Shown one piece after another: positions 50,301 to 62,900 of a stretch of 64,000 nt of DNA (position 1 is the stretch's first letter; the number at the start of each line of letters is the position of its first letter). The stretch is from positions 9,597,094 to 9,661,093 of the forward strand of contig OX463786.1 in NCBI GenBank assembly GCA_949825025.1. The letters are read 5' to 3'. This DNA is from Siphlonurus alternatus. Taxonomy: Eukaryota > Arthropoda > Insecta > Ephemeroptera > Siphlonuridae. The notes beneath the pieces are model-generated. The model saw only the letters and a program-made list of their open reading frames with translations, was not told where the DNA came from and searched no databases. A program made the position numbers and the translations under genes.

Positions 50301-51851
50301 TTAATGTAACTCACAACACCTCTTTTCTCATAAAAGTTTTGGTTGCCAAATATTTTTTTTCACATAGCATTGATTCATCTTGTCACCATTTATGAAAGAA
50401 AATTCTACGAAAAATTATATGAATTGTCAGAAAAAATTAATTTCGAGACCAACTTTAACACGTATCTCGTATCTGATATACTGCTGAAAATGTTTTGCCT
50501 ATGAACAATTGTGATGTCATATTGCTTTGTGACGTCTGGTGAAAGACCCGTATATATAGGGGCGTGACGTCATCGCAAAATACTATACAAAATTCACATC
50601 GCAGACATTATCTTTATTTTTGCTATTTTGTGGCACATATAAATGATAAAAACCACATTTAGTTAGATATAAAGAGCAAAATTCCGTTTTTTTTTTGTAC
50701 ATGATATATGATCCGATAGAATTGCAAAATATTAAAGTAAAATATTGCATTAATGAATGTTTTAACGATATCAGTAACTCCCACCCGCCATGCAATTTAC
50801 CGATAGAAGAGTGAAGTGTAGTCAAATATTTCTTATCAGTTTTTGACAGGTTGTCTAGAGCGCTGCATGGTAGGTTTCAGTAGCGTTCAATCACAATCAT
50901 GGCTGGTTTGTTTACTGGACTACATTGAATAAAAAGGTAGAGGTAAAATTATTTTATATTTTTTACGAAGATGAAAATGGAACAGAATTGCTCAAGGTGT
51001 ATAGGGAGGTTTCCTCTACACACCTTGGAATTGCTTACTTTATTAATTATTCTTCATGTTAACAAATCTTCACTTTTAATTAAAGTACCAATCCCAACAC
51101 TCCAGCAAATCAGAAAGATATTTAAGTTTTAACAATTAAGTAACATTACAGGTGCAGCAATAAAATATTTATAAAATTTGACATAAAATTTTGAAATGCC
51201 GCTAAAAATAATTTGTAAGTATTTTGAGTGAAACTTATATTTAAACTTGATTGAATTAAATAATAAAAATATATCACGTTTATAAAATTTAATATTAAAA
51301 AATATATTTATTTTACTTCTTAAATTTAAAAATATTAATTAAAATTTTTAAAAGAAGTTGAACTGCATCAAAACCAGCAATTTGCAACAAATACAAACAA
51401 CAAAATAAATGTTTCTGAATAAAATAACATTCTCTCAATCATTAAAAAAATGTATATTGTGTATGTTATTTAAAATACGTTCACTATGAATTTTTATTGT
51501 TAGAGTAAAATATATTTTGAAAAATGTCAAATTAGAAAGTAATTTTAAATGATTGAAATACTTAGAATTGTAATTGTTTAAAAAAAACAAATCTCTTACA
51601 ACGTTTCTGCATTTTGCATGCAATATTTGCACAAAAAGAAAAATTCATATATAAGATTCTCTTTTATTAATATACTGAACACACACAGCTGATTTTATTT
51701 TGCAATATTACATTGAAAATGTTGCATGTTTTGTCTGACACTCTCAAGTGCAGGTTCGCGGTTGTCACGCCAATTAAGGAAGTCGATGGTGCACGCACGT
51801 TATTGTTTGATATGGACTTGCAGCACGCACCGACATGCAAGGATGTGCAAG

Positions 51852-53308
51852 CAGGGCCGTCGCTAGGCTTTGGGGGGGCCCTGTGCGAGATAGGAAGGAA
51901 AATAAAATGAGGCCCCCACACCACTGGGGAGTCTGGGGGGCGAGGCCCCCCAGAACAGCCCGCCGCAGGCGCGATTTTTTTTGGGCCACGCCTCTTTTTT
52001 GAGCATTTTTTTTTACCATAAAATTTTATGTTTGAGAAACTCAATAAAAGTGCATGAAGAGTTGCGTACATTCAAGGAGTAAACTTACTTTTTTTTTTTT
52101 TTTTTTTTTACGGGTTAGAATTTTATTCTCTTACTAGTCTTAATTGATCTAATAGTCATGGTGCATCTGAACGTGATGGTATGTTTTAAATTTTTTTCAT
52201 TTATTATTATTTGAAAACATTAAGAAAGAAAAGAATCAAGCAGTAGACTAGTGTCTAGTGTACCCTCAATGTCCCAACATATTATGTATAATTCCTCAAT
52301 TAATAGGCTAAAAAAACGACTAATTATTTGGAGAAAAAATTGATATTCTAATTAAAGTAGAGTGAGCGATTACAATTTGTTTAAATATTTTATTTCCTAA
52401 AAATACTGTAGTTTAACCTGCCCTCTATAGAAATGAAAACCAAAAATTTACATCTCAAATAGCTTCACCACAAAAAGTCCCAAATTTGGTGTTTTGGAGC
52501 TAGGCCTTTAACATACAGCCTTATGGTACAGAAAAACAGCTTTTTACTCAAACTCTGTCTGAAGTATGGAACCAATAAAAAATACCTACGTAATTTTTAT
52601 GATGTATTCTCTAATGGATTTTCAAGTAAAATAATTTTTTTACTGATCCGTTTTTCCGGGAAAAAATCTTGAAAATGAAAATTAACCCACAGAAACTTCA
52701 AGTTTTTTTTTAATTATTTTATTTGAAAATCCATTATAAAGAAATTCATCATATAGATTACGTAGGTATTTTCTATTGGTACCATACTTCAGATTAAGTT
52801 TGAGTAATTAAAAAGCTGTTTTCCGAACTATATATAAGGCTGCATGTTAAAGGCCTCCGAAACACTAACTTTAGATTTTTTTTTTTTTATAGTCAAGCTA
52901 ATTGAAATTGAATTTTTTGATTTTCATTTCTCAATAAAAGGCAAGTTAAACTATTTTTAGAAAATAAAATATTGAAAAGAAAATGTAATCGCTCACTACC
53001 TTAAACAAGAGTTCATTTTTTCTTTGATGTATTTATTGATGTATCATAAAAACAAAAATTTGAGCTTGAAATTTAAAAAAAAAAAGTGATATTTTATGCA
53101 CCTGTCATTAAGGTTATGTTAAAGTAATCGATTTTTTCTAGACATTATTAATGTATACCTTTAAAAAAAATTTTTTTGTCTAATTTTTATTATTATTTTT
53201 TTTTAAAAATGCGCAATTGCGGAAATCGCGCTTCGCGCGATGGGGGCCCCCCAGGACCGGGGGGCCCTGTGCGGTTGAACCGGTTGCACTACCCTAGCGA
53301 CAGCCCTG
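51852..53308. mobile_element. hAT-like DNA transposon, 1457 bp
   Basis: Ends CAGGGCCGTCGCTAGG and CCTAGCGACAGCCCTG, flanked by TGTGCAAG (51844-51851) and CGTGCAAG (53309-53316), a 7-of-8 duplication. Inside, about 52370-52650 and 52720-52975 are inverted copies of one another. No transposase frame. Confidence 0.82.
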
Positions 53309-53316
53309 CGTGCAAG

Positions 53317-53440
53317 GAGGATGACCAGATCACGTGACCATCACAAAAGCACGTGTCATCATCAACAAGAACCACGTGAGAAGATCGTGTTATCAGACTA
53401 TTAGTAGCGTTCAGACACTAAATCAAATATACTTCAACAC
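53317..53440. promoter_or_regulatory. Cluster of CACGTG-type E-boxes
   Basis: TCACGTGACC, GCACGTGTCA and CCACGTGAGA occur within about 60 bp, directly beside the hAT element that ends at 53308. Two of the three are preceded by CATCA- or AGATCA-like context. Function is inferred only. Confidence 0.3.
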
Positions 53441-54766
53441 GATTTCAGTTATCCATGCGATGTATATAATATATAGATGAACACGTTTAATTCTATTGTG
53501 TGTATACTGTTTTATATAAACCTAAAATACAACATGACTTGGGAGTTACACTGCATAATTTAATGCTGGTATTACAACCTGTGTATGATAGCTTTTATTG
53601 CATCATGTATATTTAGATAGGTAACCTTGAATTATTTGTCATTTTTTTCACTTTCAACTTTTAATACTCAATTTATGATTTTCAAAATCGAGGATAAATA
53701 TGGCCATTTACATAATAGTAACTCTTTCCTAATGTTCTCCAATTAACTATTTATGAATTATGACCATTCTGTTATGATAAATTTAAAATATATAACAGCA
53801 GTATAGTATAGTACCTTAAAAATTATTATTCTGTGTGTAAATAATTATACACAAACTCGATTGAAAATTATGTCTCGAACTTATAATATTAAAATATATT
53901 TGGTGTCTGTTTTTAATGTAGTACACATTTCATGGTTCTGAATATTTACTTGTAAGTTATAATTATTATAACTTTAAAAATATATTACAAGCAAAAATTT
54001 CCTATATTATGAAATAATTTACATATTATTATTTTCTTCATTTTTAGTTAAAAACCTGCTGGGAGCTATTATTTAAAAGCAATAATTTTTAAACGTCGTC
54101 CCCCTTGCAGGTGATTACATTAACATGGTCTCATTAGTGCGCCCATTTAGATAACCGTCATATCGCTCGGTGCTACGTGGCCGTGTTCTCCGCCTGGCAA
54201 CGAGTCCTTGAAGTTATAACTTTACCAAATTATTGTTTCAGTAAAACCTCATTTAATTTAAGTCACCTAACGTGACTCACTCAATTTGAAATATTTTTTA
54301 AAACATGTTAAATTCTTGTCTTTTTGTCATTTAATTAATAGCTGGCGTAATATGTATATACTGATATTTTTTACCTCGTCATTTCATTTATTTTAAAATA
54401 TTTCCAATCAAATAGGTTTCAATTGTACGAGACTACTATACATATTTAACATTTTGAATCTTACTGTACAGCTACATTGTTCTACCATTAAAAAATAATT
54501 ACTAAGTAAGTGGAATTGCCGATGTTTCCACATTTTATTATTAGTAACCAAATTACACCTTAACTTGTCAAAACGTAAATTTTATTGAAAAAAATTAAAT
54601 TAAAATATTTAAAAAACAAATTTAGTATTAGTTATATAAATAATTAAATTAATTTACTAATAATAAAAATAATACAATTAAAAATTACTTGTAATTTTTA
54701 AATTTTATAAAAATAAATCTAAATTTTAACCTTTTTTATAATATTTAGTACAGTACATGTTTGTTT

Positions 54767-56868
54767 AAGGCCCCAGAGAATTGGTCCGAAGAGGAATTGG
54801 TCCGAAAAGGAATTGGTCCGAAAAAGAGACGGTGCCAACGAGGAGTGGGGGGTTCTTAAAAACGTGTCAGATAAAAGTGGCAACGCTGCAAACGATTCGG
54901 ACCAATTCCGCTTTCGGACCATTTACTCTAAATATGATTTTTGTTTAATTTTGGTAGCATTACAAAGTGTAATCAGTAATCATTTTAAAAATGCAGTTAA
55001 CTACTAAAAGTGCATTTATTGCAAATTGCAGACACTAAATTTATTTAAAAAAAAAGACGGCCAAAAGAAGGCGAAGAATTGGTCCGAAAGCTTTATAATA
55101 CCAATAGAGAGGAATTGGTCCGAAAACTTTATAGTGTCAATTAAGAGGAATTGGTCCGAAAGCTTTATAATATCAAGAAAGAAGAATTGGTCCGAAAGCT
55201 TTATAATATCAATAAAGAGGAATTGGTCCGAAAACTTTATAATGTCAATTAAGAGGAATTGGTCCGAAAGCTTTAATATATCAATTAAGAGGAATTGGTC
55301 CGAAAGCTTTATAATGTCAAAATAGAGGAATTGGTCCGAAAGCTTTATAATATCAAGAAAGAGGAATTGGTCCGAAAGCTTTAATATATCGATAAAGAGG
55401 AATTGGTCCGAAAGCTTTATAATGTCAATTAAGAGGAATTGGTCCGAAAGGTTTATTATATCAACATAGAGGAATTGGTCCGAAAGGTTTATTATATCAC
55501 ACACTAAAATATAAAATGAAATTTTATGACAACATTTTATGATAAAAAATTAATAATATGGAATAAAGGGTGGAATTCAAAATTGCTAAAAAATCACTTC
55601 AGTCATGATATCTATGTAATTTTTGGACACAGTGATATTTTTGTAAATATTATTCAAATTATTAAAATTCAGCTATACACAAATAACAAGATTCTGTGGT
55701 ATTAATTATATAACAAATTAGCATCCATCATTGTAATTTTTAGGGAAATCCTTAATCAATATAATTATTATGAATATAAAAATATGTAATTATTTTTAAA
55801 AAAATTATACGTATACTGATGACAGAAAAAGGTCAAAAAGCACATAGGAAATATTTAATTATTTAATTAAAGCATGTTGTCATTTAATGGACTATTACAT
55901 CTTGTCTTATTGGCTAAAAATGTATTTAAAATGATTTTTTTAAAGCTTTAATAATTAATTTTTTATGCAACTGCACAATTAAAAGATAACAACTTATTCT
56001 TCTTAGTAAAATATTAAAAAATTGAAAACGAAGTCAATTCACCTAATACGTACATATTGAAAAAATTAAAAAATTAGTACGTGAAGAAATAATATATACA
56101 CAGTTTTGCAGTTTTGTACTAGATCATTCTCTTTTTTTTAATCATGAGGTTTCAAACAAAAACAAACGAGCCTGCAGTGGCCTCCCCCACACCCCCAATT
56201 TAAAATTAAAATTTATGGCAGATTCCTCTTTATTGATATATATGTAGTAAAGATTTCAGACGAATTCACATTTCGGACAGTTTCCTCTCTACTTATGAAA
56301 TTAAATTTTAGGACAGATTCCCCTTTACTGATATAATAAAGCTTTCGGACGGATTCCCCAATTCCTCTTAATTGACATTATAAAGCTTTCGGACCAATTC
56401 CTCTATATTGATGTAATAAAGCTTTCGGACCAATTCCTCTATTTTGCCATTATAAAGCTTTCGGACCAATTCCTCTATTTTGACATTATAAAGCTTTCGG
56501 ACCAATTCCACTTAATTGAAATTATAAAGCTTTCGGACCAATTCCCCTTTCGGACCAATTCTTCGCCTTCTTTTGGCCGTCTTTTTTTAAATAAAGTTAG
56601 TGTCTGCAATTTGCAATAAATGCACTTTTAGTAGTTAACTGCATTTTTAAAATTATTACTGATTACACTTTGTAATGCTACCAAAATTAAACAAAAATCA
56701 TATTTAGAGGAAATGGTCCGAAAGCGGAATTGGTCCGAATCGTTTGCAGCGTTGCCACTTTTATCTGACACGTTTTTAATAACCCCCCACTCCTCGTTGG
56801 CACCGCCTCTTTTTCGGACCAATTCCTTTTCGGACCAATTCCTCTTCGGACCAATTCGTAGGAGCCTT
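54767..56868. mobile_element. 2.1-kb foldback element with arms built of 36-bp tandem repeats
   Basis: Left arm 54767-55500 and right arm about 56210-56868 are inverted copies. Each arm has an outer unique part (GAATTGGTCCGAAGAGG repeats, then about 250 bp) and an inner array of a 36-bp unit containing GGAATTGGTCCGAAAGCTTT: 12 units at 55073-55500, about 8 at the right. The unlike centre is 55501-56209. TGTTT flanks both ends (54762-54766, 56869-56873). No transposase seen. Confidence 0.75.
55073..55500 (+). repeat. 36-bp tandem array, 12 units
   Basis: The constant half is GGAATTGGTCCGAAAGCTTT; the AT-rich half varies. Because 36 is a multiple of three, it keeps a spurious minus-strand frame open with a 12-residue LSDQFL-type repeat. 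Confidence 0.9.
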
Positions 56869-58149
56869 TGTTTAACATCATTTAGTAATATTTATGTTCC
56901 ATGTCATCCTATATCAGTCTACTCGTATTTACAGGATAATATTAAAATATAAAATATAATACACTAACTGACATGAAAATTTAAATTTAAACTAATATAC
57001 AGTGTAATTTGCATGATGTCCTTTTAAATATTTTAAACATTGAGTATATTCGTGACCTGATGTAACCGTAACTTAAATATTTGATTTGTGACATGCTCAA
57101 CAGCAGGTCTAGTCCATTGATGATTCTTCGTGCTGTGAAAGATTACTCTATACACGCACAACTTCACCACGTGTTGATGTGCATGCCGAGAGCGATCGTC
57201 ACATGTAATCAATGCTATAATATTACACGCTTCTTTGATTTGTGTTGCATGATGAGTATGTCGTGAGCTCATTTAATACACGCAAAACACCATATCATGC
57301 AAAGTCATATGGAATCACAACCATAAAATATAAAATGTTAACTTTTTCTTGTCCATTGACTGATTCATATTGAATTTTTACACTTTTATATTTAAATTAA
57401 AAAAAAATTCCTAGTGATTAAGACAAAGTGAATATTGGTAATTCTTAGATACAAAAGAATATTAAGAAATCCTAACATAATACAGTGATCTCCAAATATT
57501 CACCACCAAATTCTAAATTAAATTCTCCAGCTTGGCATTGCCGGTAAACATCATGGTTAAATTTTATTACGCATCCTTATGCATAAAAAAACATAATTTA
57601 GATAATGAAATTAACAAATATGCATCGGAAAATTAATTTTTCCTACCAAAATATGTAACAATATTATAGCAATTAATTATAATAAATCTTCCATTTTAAT
57701 ATTGTCCATTGAATCTGAAAGGATTATGAGTAACAGTATTGCAAATCCTCCTAAAAGTATATTACAAGCTACACACGCACAAATATAGTCTCAGTGGCAC
57801 GCATGCTGCACATAATGCTAGATAATCATGGGGACACGCATCTTTTTGTCTGGACGAGCCTCGGTACACGCACATACAGGTCACGTGGGACATAATGCGT
57901 GCTCGACTGACACGACGTTGACCACGTCATTCAGTTGAACGTACCGTGGATTTTGAATGAACTACATTTACTTTCATAAACCTCGCACTAAATTTACTTT
58001 AATTTTTTTTTTAATGGGGAATTCTCCTACATTTATTTTAATTTTTTTTCAGATGCTCTATGCCTTGAAATCAAATGTCCCAAAACAAAAAAGTTTCAAT
58101 TTTCAAAATTGGAGACAAGAGAATTTTTTAAAAATCTTTCTTCTTTTGA

Positions 58150-58400
58150 ATTTAGCGCCAAAACGTGACGTAGAAACTGCCTAGCAGGCGAAATTTTCCT
58201 GCAATAAATTTATATTTTCGATTATCACTCTTAAAGTAAACTGATATTAGAGACAAAACTATTGATACTAGGGTAGAAAAACCCGCTGATTTCGATCGTG
58301 TTACTAAAATTTATAGCCAATCACTACTTGACGCTCAAACTATGATATCAGGCAGTTGTTGTGTGTTAACTAGGGAGTTTCTACGTCACAATTTTCAGGT
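58150..58400. mobile_element. Decayed MITE-like inverted pair
   Basis: ACGTGACGTAGAAACTGCCTAG (58161-58182) is matched by an inverted copy CTAGGGAGTTTCTACGTCA (58370-58388). Outer limits are unclear. Confidence 0.4.
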
Positions 58401-59687
58401 TTGCACGCGGGTTGCATACTTTGCCCCTATTCTAATAATCCCTTCAGAGTCCCCAAATTTGAGTTAAAAAAGTTGAAACTTAAGTCAAAATTATCGTTAA
58501 TATGTACCCTATCATAATATAGTAGTTGCATTAAAATTTGAGTTTTAAGTGAATTCCCCATTATAAATGTCAAAGTATTGCCTTACGTTTGCAATGAGCA
58601 ACAATGTATAGATTTTAATAGGAATTAATAAAGTTTCATTATTATTTAAAAATATTATTTCATCCAGAACAAGTTTATTATAGTGTATATGATGATATAA
58701 TATCAGTTTAGATGTTAATATTATATTCGATATCTTATTTATCAATTTAATTTTAGCAATAATTATTATCTGAATATTATACGCCAATTTCATTTCTCTT
58801 CAATCTCTACATGAACGATGCCAGTGAAGTGATTCAGTGTTAATTTAATTTTTATTTAACAACTATATTAGAATTATACAACCCAATTTTATTTAAGGTA
58901 TAACCTGAGAATTTGTCTGTCAAGGTCAAGAGGCGTGGCTATAGTGGCAACACTGTTTGCATTGGAATGAGCTTAAATTTTTAGGAGGGGGTGGTGACAA
59001 CAGTCCTTGAGAACGTTGCCACATTTCTCATCACATATAGGAAACGATCATCGCCACGGTTCAAAATATATGAAAACAATTCAGAAAAATAGTCTAAAAA
59101 ATTAGGCTTTAGTAAAAAAAAAAAGTAAAAGAATCTGTTGTATTGTTTTGTAACAATGCTAATTAACAAATTTAACATTGGAAGGATACAAAATTCTCAT
59201 TTAAATAAATTAATTATATTTAAACCAACGGTTAAAAAATTCCGAAAAAATTCAGAGCTAATTTGACGATTGTTGTGAGTCCACCAAATTAATTTGAAGA
59301 AAATCTGTTGTAGCGAATTTTTCGTCCAAATTTCTCAGGTTAAGCCTTAATAAAATTAAATTATTATTAATATTTATAAACACGTCGATAATGCAATTAA
59401 ATAATTTGTTTAGTTTCCTACAATAATATAAATATATTGTGTAAAAATGTAAAATTAATTAATAAAATGAAAAAAATTAATAATTTTGTTTAACGTAATA
59501 TTACATTTTATTTTATAATAAACATATAATTTTAAAACTTCCTACACAACACCGCAATTTCCAACACTGCTGTGAGGGTTTAAAAAATAAAAAAAATTGA
59601 CAATACTGAAGGTTCTGAAATACGTAATAAAAAAAAATCATGATGAAGGTTTACGAAATTAGTTTTCTAATTTAATTAATTACAGCG

Positions 59688-59954
59688 ATGATGCTACGAC
59701 CACGGAGGGCATTATACAGCGTGTGTGTCGGTGCTATTTGCGGGGTTTGTTTCTTGCTGGTGCTGCTACCCTGGCTGCAGTCACTACGTCCCTCTGAAGA
59801 GCTGGTCATCGAGCCTGACCGCCTGCTGGTTGACAGAAATGCCACAAGAAGGATCATCCACGAGGCGAAGGTGTCAGGACATTTTGACGTCAGTGGAAAG
59901 TACAAGATTCTTCCATACGTCGTCACTGCCGAGAGGTGGGCTGACCTGGCGAAG
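59688..59954 (+). CDS. B4GAT1-like coding exon 1 (signal anchor)
   Basis: The start MMLRPRR follows an acceptor by 2 nt; the donor after AAG is GTGGGT. It encodes the cytosolic tail, the single membrane anchor (YSVCVGAICGVCFLLVLLPW) and the stem through ERWADLAK. Confidence 0.85.
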
Positions 59955-62900
59955 GTGGGTCGGAAACTTCCGCTCTTCCTGTGGAATTCAATCTATATTG
60001 TTTTTAAAAATTCATTGTCGCAAGGTATGGGCAATGGGTAACTTGCATGTGTTTTTTTTTGTTTTGTTTTCATCAAACCCTAATTGGGTATTTCTACCTA
60101 CTAACTCACTTAGTTTGAAAACCTGAAACCCTAACTTGAGCGATTCCCGCCCGCGGGCTCTTCAGGAACAGGGGTAGCCACGACTTTATAATTCATTCCG
60201 GCATTTGCCAATGACTGAGGGAAACGTGGAAACCTCATAATTTTAAAATTTTGGAATTACACTATATATTTTATAATTTATAATATTTTTTTATTTTAAT
60301 TTAAGCTTTATTTTATTTTTATATTATAAATTAAGTAAACTTTATAATTTCATTTATATAATAAATATTTTAATTGATTTATTTTCCTGTACTTAATAAT
60401 AATACGTTGCCAATACAAGCAATACAAGGATTGAGTTCAGTAAGTACTAATAATTCTAAAATCATGAATGAAATCCATATTTTGAGTATTATTTTGTTAC
60501 CGTCTCTTGAGATATAATGTTATCCTAAATCACCTAATCTCTACCAAAATTAATTGGAGTACCTTATCTACGTAACACAGATCCATAGAAACAAACAAAA
60601 ATGGTGAAGATAAGTCTCTAGCTACCTGTCACAATCCGCTAAAATAAAGACGCCGACAAGTTATATAAACAAGATGTGTATGAGGAAAAAAATTATCACT
60701 TTTGATCTTTCTGACGTCACACCTACTTATCAAAGTAACAGATACATTGAGTGTGGCGTAGTAATTGTTAGATCACTAAATTCAAGCAACGTCGAGCATG
60801 ATCATTATTTGGATGGGTGACCATTTCAAGTAAAAAATACGTTTTGCTACCTCCTAGCGTAAATTCATATCGCTTTACACTCAATGCAGTGATGCACTTG
60901 TGCGTAGTTCCCCAGGCTTTGGACATCAGTGACACCACTTTGGTCCATTGATAAAAGATCCGTGTTTACAGATTTTCCACTGTTCCCTCAGTCTCACCTC
61001 TTGTGAATACTGCATGGGACGTGTTATAGGCCATGTTCTCATCCTTTCCATATCCCTATATATTATATATCTACTACCCCATCTTGAGCTTTAAGCGTAT
61101 ATTGTAGAACCGAAAAAAAATTTTTTTTTGAATACTTAACGGTATATTGTGATGCGGACTGTTGATATAATGGAGTATCGACCTCAATTTTTTTTATTGC
61201 AGAAATGAATAGAGGGTGCAAAGTTATGTTATCCTGAATTTTTTCCGATTTTTTAGAGCCCAGGAAGTATTTTTAAAAAATGACTGAATGTTCTTTTTGT
61301 GACGTCACGAGACGCCGCTCTTTAAGGAAAAGACAGGACTTGCCGCCTCGTGACGTCACAAAAAAGACTTTCAATCATTTTTTAAAAATAGTTCTCAGTC
61401 TCTAAAAAATCTGAAAAAAATCAGGGTAGCATAACTTTGCACGCTCTATCTATTTCTGCAATAAAAAAATTGAGGTCGATACTCCATTATTCAAATTAAT
61501 TGAACCTTGCTGTTGAAGTTGTAACAAAACTGTTTATGCCCACAGTCCCCGGTCTGTGCGGGCGTGCAGACTTCCCTCGACCGGTCCGCGTGGCTCCCTC
61601 GCTTCGTGTCGTCGTGGCCCTCCGCCCTCTCACTCGCCCTCTTCGCGCCAGGCTCCGAATTTCCCCTGGCTCTCAGCTTCGTACGCTACCTCAGACACTG
61701 CTACCCTGCCATCAGGGATCAGGTACGGACAGGGAGAACACATATAATACACCATGGAAATACAAACATACACAATGTTAACGTGTAGTGATAATATGCA
61801 AGAATAATGAAAATATTTAGATATTTTATAACTGAGTATACAAAATAATTGTATTTAAATTTGTATCATTTTGCAAATATTTTTACTCATTATATCATTA
61901 TTTTTAAGGAAAATAATAATTTTTGTTTTCTAAAAAAAATTTTGCTACTTATTTTTTTTTATTATTATTATTTGTCATTTCAAAATGTATAAAAAACAAT
62001 TCGAAAATTGTTTATAAAAATCTCAAATAGACAAGAAATATTATCAATTGCATATTGAATATAGCACATATGATATATATTTGTTCACTATATATAGTAC
62101 ATTACACATTTCTATATTACTTTAATTAATCTTCATATATAAATCTTTGAGATATATGGTTTAATGTTTAATTACAACATCAGTATAAAATTTAAATTAC
62201 ATCAGGAATCAGAAAGATTTAAAAGTTAGGCCATCTTTCAGTCGGGCGGATCCAGCTCGTGGCTCTGGGGGAAAGGGGCGCTATTACCCTATATGATCCC
62301 AAGATGATAAAAATTTAAAATTTGGAATGGGGCGAAGGGCGACGACGAGTGGTGGGTGGTAACACCTTCACTATATTTTCGAACTTTGGGAGGGGGGAGT
62401 TGCGATCCCCCCCCCCCACCTGGATTCACCTCCAGTAGACAATCATATGACTGACATGCCACCTCTTGCAGGTTAGCGTGCACGTGGTATACCCCGTTGA
62501 TCGACCCCCGGTTGACGAAGGCCTAGAGCTGGATTGGGACTTGCTTACCAGTTGTCATAGCAGCGCGTCACATGTCTTGGACTTGTTGTTACGCATGCGC
62601 ACTAATGACACAATCAAATGGCGTTCAGAGCTTGAGGTAAGATTTTAATTAAAGGTAAAAGAATGTCATGATTTTTTTTTTTTAATTGCTGCAAAATTTT
62701 AAGGTCTTAAATATGATTTTCATTACACGCTTCTTCATTTCATTATTATGCTTCAATTAAATTACTGCATCATCAGACATCAGTGATGGGGAAAAAAAAA
62801 AAAAAAAAAAGAAGAAGCACTTCAAGTATTTTGCAAGAAACGCTTAATTTTACATAATGGGCTAGCTGCCTAAATCAGCATTACGTTTACTTATAATGTT

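Noticed and set aside
54719..55007. Paired frames over GAATTGGTCCGAA repeats, mirrored at 56628-56952
   Set aside because: They fall in the inverted outer arms of the foldback element and mirror each other because of the inverted repeat; no protein features.
55073..55500. CRISPR-like regular repeats
   Set aside because: The units are contiguous tandem repeats with drifting AT halves, without unique spacers, in eukaryotic DNA, and are mirrored in an inverted arm.
55016..55504. 162-codon minus-strand frame with a 12-residue LSDQFL repeat
   Set aside because: It is the translation of the 36-bp tandem array in a foldback element. The period is a multiple of three, so the frame stays open automatically; the same array read on the plus strand is also open.
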